Positions 12,098 through 23,124 are shown, counted from the stretch's first letter. The stretch is DNA of 64,000 nucleotides from Tiliqua scincoides (GCF_035046505.1 NC_089822.1:95819659-95883658), one strand, 5' to 3'. Notes: a model not told the origin generated them from the letters alone. Translations and numbers: made by a program.

Positions 12098-12312
12098 CTA
12101 AACGGCTAAATTGTGAAGGAGCTCTCAAGAAAATTGCCAGATTTTCTCCTTCGTTGGACAATAAAGCTGGGTACTTCTAACCATGGGAAGCAAATATATT
12201 CTTCTCAAGATTATATTTGCTTCCCATGGTTAGAAGTACCCAGCTTTATTGTCCAACGAAGGAGAAAATCTGGCAATTTTCTTGAGAGCTCCTTCACAAT
12301 TTAGCCGTTTAG
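12098..12312. repeat. Perfect inverted repeat, 101-bp arms, 13-bp loop
   Basis: Left arm 12098-12198 and right arm 12212-12312 are exact reverse complements over all 101 positions, with a 13-base spacer. The identity stops abruptly at both outer edges. The arm sequence matches no other part of the window and no transposon family I know. It is either a very recent inverted duplication, a hairpin kept by selection, or a library or assembly fold-back. Confidence 0.95.
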
Positions 12313-13391
12313 TTTTCAGTATTGTATTTGCTGAAATTAAAACTTGTATGTGCTGAAATCGACATGAATATCCATAAACATTGCAAGAAATAAAATCCAC
12401 TGGATGGTTTCTAACTGTGGATTATGGCTGAAGGACATAGCCTTTCAGAGAGTGTATCTGTCATGCACCCCGAGGAGACTAGTGCTACTAGTTTATTGGC
12501 AGAGAGCATAGGGTAGCAATGCTGTGTGAGGAAGTCTTCCCTGCTCAAATGAACACAAAGCATTGGAGGCATCCAACATGGACATTTGATTTTCAGGGTG
12601 GCCCTTCTATTGTGTCCTAGCACACAGAATTGCAATCAACAATAGCAGAAGACAGCCATAAAGACCCAGTTTTTAGGCTCTGGTATGAAAAGCCTCTTAA
12701 GTTTCTTTAAGTAGCAATATTGTACTTGATGATGTCAGACTTTTTTCCCCCCAAATGGTGGAGCTAGTGAGCTACCAAATGATACTTTGAGCCCAGACTC
12801 CACAGCACACTCTTGTCCTTCTGCTGCAATCCTGGGAGGGTGGTGTGGATTCAGACTTCCTATAAATGTAAAATGCAGATGGCTAATCTGTTCTGTTTTG
12901 TTTCCAGCCTGTTTTATTTAGCTTTATTTCATTATTAGACTTTAAAAGTTATATAAGAGAACTGGATTTCTGCATGTAATTCTTCTTGGTTGTTTATGTC
13001 TTGGCATGCATATTCACCCATAAATCTAGCTACTTTACTGAAATGGAATTATGCCCAAGAAAATTACCTGAACAATGCAGGGTATAATTTATATTCTATG
13101 ATGCTTTAATGCTGCTTTTGCCTCTTGTACATTACAAGCGACAAAAGATTTTGGTAACCTGTGATAAGAGTTGTGAGGGTGGAAAAAAGTTGGTACATTT
13201 GAGGAATTTGAAATTAAAGACAACAGTTGAGCATTAATTTGGAAAGACTTGTTAATGGTCTCAGACTGGGGGTTCAGATAAGCATATCCAGGAGCCTGAC
13301 AGCTGTGCAAGCTTTGAATATATGTAGAAGTAGCAATAATGCGTGTCACTTCTTGGATAATTGCTTCTTTGGAAGCTTTCTATATGCTGAG
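12313..13391. other. Unassigned noncoding sequence
   Basis: AT-rich unique sequence with no recognised repeat, RNA gene or coding similarity. Confidence 0.3.
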
Positions 13392-13683
13392 CAGAGGTGT
13401 AACAAGAAACCCCGGCCCCCAAGGCTGTGACATCATGAGACATTGTGACATCACATCTGGGTTCTCCCAAGAGAAGGAGAAGCTGGTGGTTCCATGTCCC
13501 TTGTTCAAAGGGAAGCCTCCACAGGAGAAAGAACAGGGGTGCAAAGCCACTGCAGTGAGTGCCCCTCCCTCTGGGAGAACTATAAGAAGCCCAAGGCAAT
13601 CACATCTGGATTCTCCCTGGGGAAGGAGACACTGGTAGCGCCCAGGGCAGGTGCCCTCCAGGATCCACCCTACTTATACCTCC
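13392..13683. mobile_element. Miniature hAT element with exact 8-bp target duplication
   Basis: The octamer atgctgag flanks the element exactly (13384-13391 and 13684-13691). Ends are CAGAGGTGTAAC and ACTTATACCTCC, short imperfect inverted repeats. The interior contains a duplicated 'acatctgg.ttctccc..gagaagga' block (near 13452 and 13605). No transposase. Confidence 0.75.
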
Positions 13684-14645
13684 ATGCTGAGCATTGGCTT
13701 TCAATCCTTTTGTTCCTGACCTTGACTGTTACATTTGCTCTTACTGTGTATAAAGTTGTGTGTAGTCAAATTCTGTACCTTGGAGACCCACTTTCTATAA
13801 GAACAAAACTCGTGCCCTATTAAAAAAAATTAAGCTAATTTTCATTTTTCTGTTTCTATTTTACTCTTGCCAGCTGGGCAGGTTCCTCCTTTTTTTCCAA
13901 CAAGGCTCCACTCCGTTCAGTAGAGCCTCCCCAACAGCACCTGGTATGACTTGGAAAGGGTGAGGAAGCACAGTCCCAGTACAGTTGAACTACTTTAATT
14001 TAGAAGGAAACATGGTAAGCCCTATTCTAATTCAGGAGCAGGCATCCCTCCTTCAGCAGGGCCTGCCTGGCCCTTTCCTGGTCACACACAGCAAGGGCTG
14101 CTAGGATGTTTAGTCCCATTACAGCCCTCCGAACTCATTCACTTATAATGGCTATTGCTATGGGGTGGGAGCAGAGGAAAATCTGCTCCCATCTCCTGCA
14201 CAGCAAGTGGGGGGGGGGGGGGAGGAGAGAGAATGGGACCTGAATACACATTGCCTGAATAGAGGAGTTCTTGAAACAGCCCTTATAGCTTGCTTGGCAA
14301 GTTCACCTGCTGCAGAAAGATCAATGTATCAGAGCTGTGATTGTGAACATAAGTGCTAAGACTGTGCTGAGAAACAGAGCTTAGGAACAGGGCTGCACTG
14401 ACTCTTTTATGTGCTTAACCTGGAAAGCGGCCATACTTGTGCATATTTTTCCCATGTCTGCTCCTAATCACAGTTCCCCAGATCTATTAGTGCTTGGGAC
14501 GGGTGAGGGGTGGCAAGGAATGGCACTACACTCTTCTGACACTTTTGTGGCATGTCAGTGCTGCACTGCAAGACTTCCGTCCCAGGCCAGCCATAGTCAC
14601 GTGCCGCTCCAATGGACTAATTGGGGTAGTGTGAATGGGGTGTGT

Positions 14646-14859
14646 CAGTGGCGTAGCTAGAGGGGGTGCAAGGCACTAAGTTTTGCAGGGAGCCTCACCG
14701 CAGCATGCAAGGGGTCCCTTCCCTTCAGGGTCATTCCAGGCATATGCCTCCGTTTTACTCCCACCGCCTAGAATGGCTCTGAAAGGGGGGGCCCTTGCAC
14801 TCTGCGGTGAGGCTCCCTGCAAAACTTAGTGCCTTGCACCCCCTCTAGCTACGCCACTG
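14646..14859. mobile_element. Miniature hAT with long inverted ends and exact target duplication
   Basis: The octamer gggtgtgt is present exactly on both sides (14638-14645 and 14860-14867). The element begins CAGTGGCGTAGCTAGAGG and its first and last 58 bp or so are essentially perfect inverted copies, so the whole element can fold back on itself. 214 bp, no coding content. Intact ends and target site indicate a recent insertion. Confidence 0.9.
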
Positions 14860-14867
14860 GGGTGTGT

Positions 14868-15921
14868 CCATTCTGTTAAACAAGTCTGGTGTTAAATGAC
14901 ATCTGCAACTGACTGTGCACCCAGATTCTGCTCCAACTGGTCTGCTTCAGACTAAGAACTCGATTAGCGCAAGGAAGCATTGGCGTAGGACAACCAGGGT
15001 GCATTTCATCTTTCCTACGCCCCCCCTGACACCCGCCTCCTTGCATACACTTTTGCATCTCTTTGCAAATGCCTGTGAAACGGCTCTCCAAAAAAGAGGC
15101 ACTTCATGGAGTTTATGATATGCACTTCTCCCTGGATTTGGTCTGTGACACTATTAAGGAATGTGCCTCAAGTTCCCAGGAGGCATGAGAGTTTTTGAAG
15201 TGTGTCGCTGCCTCCTTTCAACACCGTATGCTTAATGTGTAACTTAATGGAACATATTCACTTCTCCACGAGATCACTTAATTTCTGCGGTAGGGTTCCG
15301 AATTCTCCTGTTTCAGACTTCCAGAACGATAAAGAGAATAGGAACATGAATTGCTGCAGACCCACGAGAATCAAAGGACTACCCTGAAAGTCAGGCTAAA
15401 GTGAGCTTGCAGGAAAATGATCTGAGAAGTGTCCTTTCTCAATTAAATCTTTTTGTGTTTTTCTTTTGCCACAGGGAACCGGAGAGATGCTCCAGCGAAT
15501 GCATAGAGATGTATTACCATATAGATCACATCATAAGTGTACCTTGTCGAGATTGAAGTCTGCTAGAACAATCCAGTGTATTAACCTTTGGGGCTTTTGG
15601 AGTGTTTCGTCTTGAATGCTCAGATCACCTGGGGTGGTAGTCAGGGTGCATTTGATGTGAATGTTCACCAAACCCAATTGGCTGACACATGGCTCCCAAC
15701 CTTTCCAGCTAGCCCTCCCCCGTTTCCCTAAAGTGAAAAAAAATCCTTAACTTGGGAAAGGGGGAGAAGGTAACACAAGGTGGGGGGGGGCCTTGCAGTG
15801 GGGGCAAGGAACAGGGCAACACCTTTTCTGTGTTGGCTCTTTGCAAACATGCTTCCTAGGGAAATTCACAAAAGAGAAGGGGAAGAAATGAACATCTGGG
15901 TCAGGTAAACCCAATTTATCT
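14868..15921. other. Unassigned noncoding sequence
   Basis: No recognised repeat, RNA gene or coding similarity. Open frames are short and without motifs. Confidence 0.3.
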
Positions 15922-16083
15922 GGTCCCAATCCTAACCAACTTTCCATGCTGATGTAGCCGCAATGCAGCCTTGAGGAGGTCACTGTGACTCTGTGGCCTC
16001 TGTGACATCCTCTCCGGCAGAAGGCAGTGCATACCACATTGGCACAACTGCATCAATGCTGGAAAGTTGGTTAGGATTGGACC
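15922..16083. mobile_element. MITE with 33-bp terminal inverted repeats
   Basis: 15922-15954 and 16051-16083 are inverted copies with about 30 of 33 positions paired; the outer end reads ggtcccaatcctaacc. A related element lies at 57649-57809. It is too short to code, and the superfamily is not clear because no convincing target duplication is visible. Confidence 0.65.
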
Positions 16084-16087
16084 CTAG

Positions 16088-16160
16088 GGCTGCAATCCTA
16101 TGAACACTTTCCTAAGCTCCATTAAACTTAATGGGGCTTGCTTTTGAGTAGACATACACT
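16088..16160 (-). repeat. Foldback element H
   Basis: 'ctgcaatcctatgaacactttcc' to 'cttttgagtagacata' around the 'ttaaacttaatgggg' core. Lies four bases from the MITE that ends at 16083; both share a CAATCCTA edge motif. Confidence 0.6.
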
Positions 16161-16184
16161 GTGATATGTGAGCTTTCTTTAAAC

Positions 16185-16640
16185 CAGGGGTGTCCAAACT
16201 TTTCGGCAGGAGGGTCACATCATCTCTCTGACACTGTGTTGGGGGCTGGGGGGAAAAGAATTAATTTACATTTCAAATTTGCATAAATTTACTTAAATGA
16301 AAATATATTAGAGATGGAACTTATATGAATGTATGAAGGTCTTGCAGTAGTTCAAGGCCTATAAAAGGCCTTGCACAAAGCAAGGCTGGCCTTTCTGTAG
16401 CTTCCACTGCTGTATCACAGACGTGAAATAGCAAGCAGTGGAGGGAGCCCTCATCCCACAGTCCACGTGAAAGGTTGAACAGTCGCCCTTATGCTGAGAA
16501 AAGTTGCATCAGGCCAGCACAGGCTCCAGTAAGTCTCTGGAAGGCCAGAGGCTCTTTGGAGACTGGGGGCACCCTGCAGGCCATATTGGGAGTCCCCAAG
16601 GGCTGCAAGTGGCCCCTGGGCCAGGGTTTGGGCACCCCTG
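16185..16640. mobile_element. hAT nonautonomous element with exact 8-bp target duplication
   Basis: Ends CAGGGGTGTCCAAACTTTTC and GTTTGGGCACCCCTG are inverted. The octamer ctttaaac is exact on both sides (16177-16184 and 16641-16648). 456 bp, no transposase frame. The end type is that of Charlie/Tip100-like hAT elements (family knowledge). Young by its target duplication. Confidence 0.9.
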
Positions 16641-17162
16641 CTTTAAACAATAGCACACTTCTTCATCTTGTTCTAGTCATTTTTAAGGAGCCACAAAGTT
16701 GTTGTGTTGTCACAATGGTCTAATAATGAATCTAATGCATTACCTGTCCAAAACCAAAATATTGAGCAATGTCTTATAAGCTGCAGCAACAAATGTTTCT
16801 TTTTTATCAAGCAGCATAGCAACTTGAGAAATAAGCAAGAAGTCCCTGTATTTCATGGTTCAGACAAGCTTGCAGATGTGGCTGAAGACTTGAATCCAAA
16901 ATGGGATGGAATGCGGTTGCAGGATTCAAAAAGTCCACATTCTCTAGAGGTAAAAAAAAAAATGCTTTCACCTGCAAGTTTCAGTTATGGAGGCTGGCCC
17001 AGTAATTTGTTTAGGATGTCCTATATTCAGGGCTTTTTTTCTAATGGAACGCGGGGGGACGGAGTTCCGGCACCTTTTTGCAGAGGCCCCTCCCCTTCGG
17101 AGGCATTCCGGGGGGGGGGAGCAAAACAGAGGCAGAGTAGACAGGCACAGGATTGGACTCTA

Positions 17163-17331
17163 AGGCCGCCATCCTATCCACAATAAGCCCCATTCACTAA
17201 AGTGGACTTCTGAGTAGACATGCATAGGATTGGGCTCTTAGGCTGCAATCCTAGGCACTTTCCTGGGAGTAAGCTCCATTGACTAGAACGAGACTTACTT
17301 CAGAGTAGACATACCTAGGATTGGGCTCTTA
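17163..17331. repeat. Two adjacent foldback H elements
   Basis: One unit ends 'tgcataggattgggctcttagg' and a second begins immediately with 'ctgcaatcctaggcactttcctgggagtaag' and ends 'acatacctaggattgggctctta'. Both contain the GAGTAGACAT and CCATTnA core motifs. Head-to-tail placement suggests insertion of one beside the other. Confidence 0.6.
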
Positions 17332-17856
17332 ATCCTGGCAGAGAGATATATCTGCACCCGTTTTCACATGCTAAGGGCAGGTGAAAAGGGTTTCTACGTG
17401 TGTACAACATGCTGTCCAGCCTTGCCAGAGATCTTCCTCATCCTTCCCCCACAAACATGCCCTCCGCCAGCCAGCGTTTGCAGCTCCTCTCCAGCAATGC
17501 ACAGCAGCTGCTCAGGGCAGCAGAGAACATACAATTGCATGCCAAGTGCCTTCCCAAAGACACAGAGTATTCTGATACCTGAATTAAACCATATTTAATC
17601 GCTTGTTTGCAAAAGTAGCTGTTTCTATGTGCACCTAAGCACCCCTCTTGTGTAAGAATTCCTTTTTTGTTCTTACTCCCACAGTTGCTTAGAGTAATTT
17701 TACTACATGGAACTCATGTAAGCCATTTTTCGGAATCCATTCACTGCTTCCTCTCCTCGAAGTAGTGCCACACTACATGCTACAAGTGCACCTATACAGT
17801 ATTTTTCCCCATGTGTAGAAAAAGTAGCTAGGGGGAAGGGGATGTGGAGATTGACA

Positions 17857-17894
17857 GCCCAATCCTATGCATGTCTACTCAGAAGTAAGTTCAT
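17857..17894 (+). repeat. Half copy of foldback element H
   Basis: Carries only the first arm, 'cccaatcctatgcatgtctactcagaagtaag'. A similar half copy lies at about 21698-21734. Confidence 0.5.
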
Positions 17895-17947
17895 CTTTAG
17901 GGGGAAGCACATAAAAAATATTTTATTTCTCCAATAAAAAATGGTTT

Positions 17948-17984
17948 AAAAATAAATAAATAAATAAATAAACAAATAAATAAA
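17948..17984. repeat. (AAAT)n tract
   Basis: Eight to nine AAAT-type units with one interruption. Could be the A-rich end of a retroposon, but no body is recognisable upstream. Confidence 0.8.
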
Positions 17985-18212
17985 AGATTAACAAGTTGTG
18001 AGTTCCTGCACCTTTTTTTCCACAAAAAAAGTACTGCCTATATTCATGGGAAAATGAATTATGTGATCAACACATGGAAACACGCAGAGTCCTGTCCTCT
18101 ACTTACACCTTTGTGCTAATGTCTTCTAAAATCCCATGACGACTGATGTGCACTTTTTGGGGGGAGGGGGGAATCTCCATGGAGATCAGCCAGTCTTCCA
18201 TATCAGAATATA

Positions 18213-18327
18213 GGACTCTTGCTGTCTTGTGTGCTCCCTGGGGTATTTGTTGGGTCACTGTGAGATACAGGAAGCTGAACTAGATGGGCCTATGGCCTGA
18301 TCCAGTGGGGCTGTTCTTATGTTCTTA
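18213..18327 (+). mobile_element. LINE-C 3' terminus, 5'-truncated
   Basis: Contains 'gtgagatacaggaagctgaactagatgggcc', 'cctgatccagtggggctg' and the octamer tail ttcttatgttctta. The tail type is that of CR1-group LINEs. About 115 bp of 3' untranslated region only. Confidence 0.8.
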
Positions 18328-18351
18328 AACTACAATTTCCAGGAGGCCTTG

Positions 18352-18468
18352 CAGGTCTCTTGTTATCTGGTGTGCTCCCTGGGGCATTTGGTGGGCCGCT
18401 GTGAGATACAGGAAGCTGAACTAGATGGGCCTATGGCCTGATCCAACAGGGCTGTTCTTATGTTCTTA
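18352..18468 (+). mobile_element. Second LINE-C 3' terminus in tandem
   Basis: Repeats nearly the same 3' terminal sequence as 18213-18327 only 25 bp further on, same strand, again ending in ttcttatgttctta. Differences between the two (for example 'ggtcact' versus 'ggccgct') suggest two insertions, not one recent duplication. Confidence 0.8.
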
Positions 18469-18574
18469 GTCCATTCCACCAGCAAGTAATGATATTCTTA
18501 TTCCAGACAGACTTTTCACGACTACGGTAAATGATATTGGTTTTAGTTTCTAGGCTGTTGTTTCTGTTTTAGAC

Positions 18575-18792
18575 CAGCAATTTTTCAACCACTGTCCTCC
18601 GGCACATTAGTGTGCTGCAAATGGCCTGCAGGTGTGCCACAGGAGTTTGGGCGAAGATAATATATTATAGGGCCATTGGGGGATGTGAGCCCCCAGCTGG
18701 AAGTGTGGTGTGCCTTGACCATTTTAACTGATGATTAACTGATGGCGTGCCTTCTCATTGTGCTGTGAGATGAAAAAGGTTGCAAACCGCTG
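18575..18792. mobile_element. Miniature hAT element
   Basis: Ends CAGCAATTTTTCAACC and GGTTGCAAACCGCTG are inverted. Flanking octamers ttttagac and ttttagat agree at seven of eight. 218 bp, noncoding. A related left end may lie near 5638 ('cagcaattttcaacccttttca'). Confidence 0.75.
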
Positions 18793-19696
18793 TTTTAGAT
18801 TTTATTTTTATGAATTTCATTTTTGATTGCATTTGAGGTGCTAGCTTTTTATTTCATACATTGCTTTCACTGCAGTCTGGATATGACTCCTATGGAATGG
18901 TCTTCACATGACACAGCCTTCCTGAAGCTAAATAGGTACATACGGGTCCATGCCTGGATGGGTGACTGCCTGGAAATTCCAGGTACTCCACCTTATGCTC
19001 CATAATGGAAGTAAGGAAATAATAAGGGCCATTTGTACACAAAAGCCGTGTTCTACATGTGCATGCTTGATTGAATGAGGAACTATTCCCACACATGCCA
19101 TAGATACTTGACTATAAGGCGAGAAATTTCTACCAATAAATTGAGCATAGATTGACACCTCATCTTATCTGTGGGACACTCAGGGATCAGGGCTGTTCAA
19201 GTGTGTCTTAGCTTCTCCAGGCTTCTCCTGGCTGCTTTAATAGTGCCTGCAGAGGGTCTGTGAAGCATCTGAGAAACACTTTGAGTAATTGCAGACAGCT
19301 TACAAACAGGCAGCTTTATTGGAGCTCCATCTGAACATGCTCCTTAACTCCAAACCCAGGAGTGCCTCTTAAAACCACAGTAACTGTATAAAAAGTTGTC
19401 TGGCAGCAATTGAAGCAGGGTGTTATGCTGGGCAAGCTGTTTATGTTGCTATCTATCGGTGCTGCATTTGTTTTGGATGGTTTTTAAAACTGCAGATGCT
19501 TTTCTGCAGTTTTAAACCTGGATTTTTTAAAAAAAACAATTCAATGTAATGTTCAATTCTATTGCTTTAAGGGGGGGTGACGGCACACAGTACTACATAA
19601 GGACCTTGTTAATATCTTCAAAAACAGTGGCATAGGTCAGATTCTTTCCCCTCTTTCAATCAGGCTCCAGAGCAAGCTGCGGCTCCACCTCACAAG

Positions 19697-20489
19697 CAGT
19701 GACGTAGCCAATGATCACGTAGCCCAGTGCCAAGTTCAAAATGATGCCCCAGAAGTGATGTCACAACCGGAAGTGACATCACAGCCGGGCTTTTGAAAAA
19801 GTGAAAATTGAGGGAAAACCAGCCTCCTCCCCACAGCAACTTGCCACCCACTTGCTCTGCTGCTTCTCCCCCAGTCAGTGGCACAGTTAAGGCATCTGAC
19901 CGCTACCTGAAGTCAAAGCGTATTTTGTATCCCCTCCCTCATGACAAAAAAATCAATCAATCAATCAAAAGTGTGCCCCTTATTGGTTAGAGACACTGTG
20001 CTGGGGTGAAGAGGGACAGTTATTCTCCTGCACAAAATATAAGAGGAGCACCGCTTGAAAAAGTTCCTCTTTACCTAGTTAGCAGGGGTAATTGTATTAT
20101 GATGCATGCAAATGACAGCTGATTCATACTAACACCTTATTGGTTCCATGCTGTATCATAATAACATCTCATTGGCTGTCAGAACAGTCAGTCTCATAAG
20201 TCAGTTTTGAGTTAAGAAAATCCACTTTTTGTTCCCTAAGGCAGTTCTGTTTTCATTTTCTGGTTAATTGGCCATAACTTTTGATAGAATACAGATACTC
20301 CAATGCAGTTTGTTTCATTGCATTCTGCATTAAATTTCTTTTCCAATGACATATAACATGGTGGTATTATTTGTACATACCAAAATTATCACAGTTTTGG
20401 CCACTAGTGTCAAGCTCAGCTTGTTGCCCCCCTAAAGCTTGTTGCCCAGTGCAACTGCTACCCCCTGCACCCCCTTAGCTATGCCACTG
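19697..20489. mobile_element. hAT nonautonomous element, family h1, exact target duplication
   Basis: Ends CAGTGACGTAGCC and AGCTATGCCACTG, flanked by the exact octamer ctcacaag (19689-19696 and 20490-20497). The interior near 20270-20410 matches the elements at 8917-9242 and 55364-55632. It has taken up a reverse-oriented SINE fragment at 20001-20090. No transposase. Confidence 0.85.
20001..20090 (-). mobile_element. 5' half of the SINE-like family at 39903 and 49170
   Basis: The minus strand reads 'acccctgctaactaggtaaagagg', 'actttttcaagcggtgctcc' and a diverged 'gagaataactgtccc', matching the first 90 bp of 39903-40183. It lies inside the h1 hAT element. Confidence 0.6.
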
Positions 20490-20497
20490 CTCACAAG

Positions 20498-21587
20498 CAC
20501 CATTCCCCAAGTTTTACCCCCCCCCCCACTTATCCAAGTGGCATAGAACATTCCATGATTTTTTGCTGAAAACCTGCACTTGCCTTATCTGTGAGATTGC
20601 CTTATAGGTGAATATCTACTGTGCCAATAATTTTCCTCCATGATTCAATAGCTTTAAGAAGCTAAGATCCTGCCAGGAAGCTGTTGGGGTGTGAGATCGG
20701 GGAGCTGGATTCAGTCCTACCTATGCTGTCACCCCAAAAGGCTAATAAGTAAGATTCAATCTTTTTTTTTTTTTTTTAATGAGCCTATATCATGCACGCA
20801 GCCACAGACATACAACTATGGTCTCCTGGTGTAGGACTTCTTACTGATTGGATTTAGCTTCTGGTTCTGCAGAGATTGAAACCTCTTTATGTGACTGCTA
20901 TTTATCCCATGATCACAAACATGTAAACACTCCTGAATACTTTAGCTGTTAATTGCTAGTTGGCCAAGGAAAGAACAGTAGACACTTTCCTCACCTCCTG
21001 ATAGAACCTTGGAAATAATTGGCTTTCTGCTAACTAGTCTAGTTAGTTTCAGATTCTATGAAAGAAACTTTCTGCCTGTCTTAGGATAGCATCTAATGAA
21101 TGTCCTGAAAGGAAATGAGCGTCTTTGTAATACAAGGAAAATAGAGAAAGGAAACAGCTGAGCCTTCCGCCCAATGGAAGGGAAGGGAAGAGTCAATTAT
21201 GTGCTGCATATAGAACCCATCTGAGGAAAACAATATCCTGCCTCTACCTTTAATGTATCCAGATCAAAGGGTCGTCTTACATCTGGAGTCCTTTCTTTTA
21301 TTTTTGCCTTGCTGTAGGCTGGTGGCTGAGTCGCTTGGAGGCATCGAGGTGCACTCTGATTTCTGCTTTGACCTAGATAATCTTGATCCCTTTTTGCTGC
21401 TGATCTTAATGCTTGGGTTGCTTTGTGCATCTAAAGGTAAACTGGAGTGCAAGGAAAGCCTTTTTGTATTTGCCCTTTGCTTTTTTATAATGGATGTGAG
21501 TCAGCCTCCCAGCTTCAGGATTGCTTGAACAAATGTGGTTTGGCCTCCTTTAATCTCTCTCTTATGGAGTTTTTCAAGAGTGTAATG
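20498..21587. other. Unassigned noncoding sequence
   Basis: Contains a C10 run at about 20518 and a T15 run at about 20765, otherwise unique. No gene or repeat recognised. Confidence 0.3.
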
Positions 21588-21838
21588 CAGTGGTTCTCAA
21601 ACCTTTAGCACCAGGGCCCACTTTTTAGAATCAGAATCCGTCAGGACCCAGGAAGTGACATCATCAAGCAGGAAAATTTTTAACCATCCGAGACAGCAAT
21701 CCTACCATTCTTACCCAGGAGTAAGTCCCATTTACAGGTCCAACTTTGTTATACATGGATTTTTTATACAAGGGTTTGGCTCAACAAGAACGGCCATTGC
21801 AAATGAGAAGGAATGTGCTGATCCCCGGAGAAGGGGAA

Positions 21839-22370
21839 CATAAGAACATAAGAACAGCCCCACTGGATCAGGCCATAGGCCCATCTAGTCCAGCTTCCTG
21901 TATCTCACAGTGGCCCACCAAATGCCCCAGGGAGCACACCAGATAACAAGAGACCTCATCCTGGTGCCCTCCCTTGCATCTGGCATTCTGACATAACCCA
22001 TTTCTAAAATCAGGAGGTTGCGCATACACATCATGGCTTGTACCCCATAATGGATTTTTCCTCCAGAAACTTGTCCAATCCCCTTTTAAAGGCATCTAGG
22101 CTAGACGCCAGCACCACATCCTGTGGCAAGGAGTTCCACAGACTGACCACATGCTGAGTAAAGAAATATTTTCTTTTGTCTGTCCTAACCCGCCCAACAC
22201 TCAATTTTAGTGGATGTCCCCTGGTTCTGGTGTTATGTGAGAGTGTAAAGAGCATCTCCCTATCCACTCTGTCCATCCCCTGCATAATTTTGTATGTCTC
22301 AATCATGTCCCCCCTCAGGCGCCTCTTTTCTAGGCTGAAGAGGCCCAAACGCCGTAGCCTTTCCTCATAA
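21839..22370 (-). mobile_element. LINE-C (CR1/L2-like) 3' fragment with ORF2 end
   Basis: On the minus strand it reads from inside ORF2 through the 3' untranslated region to a (GTTCTTAT)n-type tail. It interrupts the Tigger-like element at a site that is continuous in the copy at 6576-7224 ('gagaaggggaaaaat'), so short 'aaggg(g)a' flanks probably are its target duplication. About 530 bp, 5'-truncated. Confidence 0.85.
22031..22348 (-). pseudogene. LINE-C ORF2 C-terminal fragment
   Basis: A 105-codon open remnant of the reverse transcriptase protein's C-terminal region. Visible blocks are LFSLEKRRLRGDMIETYKIM, RGHPLKLSVGRVR, KYFFTQHVVSLWNSLPQDVV and LDAFKRGLDKFLEE, a pattern shared by CR1 and L2 clade ORF2 ends. 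The reverse transcriptase core and endonuclease are absent because of 5' truncation. Not functional alone. Confidence 0.85.
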
Positions 22371-23124
22371 GGGAAAAATGTATCCTTTTAAAATCACAGT
22401 TTAAAAAACCTTTTCTTACTGTTGTAGAGAGACAGTCATGCAAGCAATTACAGGTATAACCTAATTATTCATGGATTTTTCACCTTTGGAAAAAGCCATG
22501 GATTTTTCTATCTCAACGAAATGAGAAGGGCCCTTTAATTTAAAGGAAAATGGTTGTTTAACAATAGCCTCATTAATGCAAGAGAGGGCAGCCAGCTGAC
22601 AAACCATCAATCATTCTCTCTCCAGGCATTTAGAACTCATAGGCTTCACTCTGAGCCAGCGACCCCTCCCTTCCCCCTGAGCATGTGAAAGAAAGATAAT
22701 CACTGTGTATTTTCCCCAGCTGGGTGAAGGGAGGGGTCGCTGGCTTGTTTCTAAGCGCCTGGAGAAAGACTGATTGATGGATTGTCTGCCTAATGACTCT
22801 GTGTTACATCACAAAGGCTGTTTTTAAATCGCCTTGCAAAAGGACATTGTTTTTTAAAATGGATTTTCTTTAATTCGATTTTTGTCATCCACATGAGTTC
22901 TGGGAATGAATAATGAGACTCAGCCTGTACTATCATTGTTGAAAACATATCCATAGTAGCCTGTTAAAAGAACAAATCTGTAGCGTTTCCCCAGATGCAG
23001 TCACATGTCATGGCGACATCAAGTCTAATATATTAAAATAAAGTATTGAAATGAATGGGGAACCACCTGAAATTGGCTGCCAACCCACCTGGTGGGTTCC
23101 GACCCATAGTTTTGAGAAACACTG

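Larger units (their letters stand above)
21735..22927 (+). mobile_element. Tigger-like DNA transposon, copy 2, interrupted by LINE-C
   Basis: Starts CAGGTCCAACTTTG after TA (21733-21734) and ends at 'gactcagcctg' before TA (22928-22929). Apart from the LINE-C insertion it aligns with 6576-7224 along its length. No transposase. Confidence 0.7.
21588..23124. mobile_element. hAT element, family h2, carrying two nested insertions
   Basis: Left end CAGTGGTTCTCAAACC with 'tttagcaccagggcccact' and right end GTTTTGAGAAACACTG. Flanking octamers gtgtaatg and gtgtagct share five positions. The interior is mostly a Tigger-like element (21735-22927), which in turn holds LINE-C (21839-22370). The h2 type recurs at 45814-46169 and 55664-55790. 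Confidence 0.65.

Noticed and set aside
16704-17186. 160-codon open frame on the plus strand
   Set aside because: It crosses unique DNA and a G-rich run with no domain-like pattern, signal peptide or homology I recognise. Consistent with chance.
17163-17331. CRISPR-like or tandem array from repeated H units
   Set aside because: Units are dispersed, vary in orientation and fold back on themselves; there are no regular spacers.
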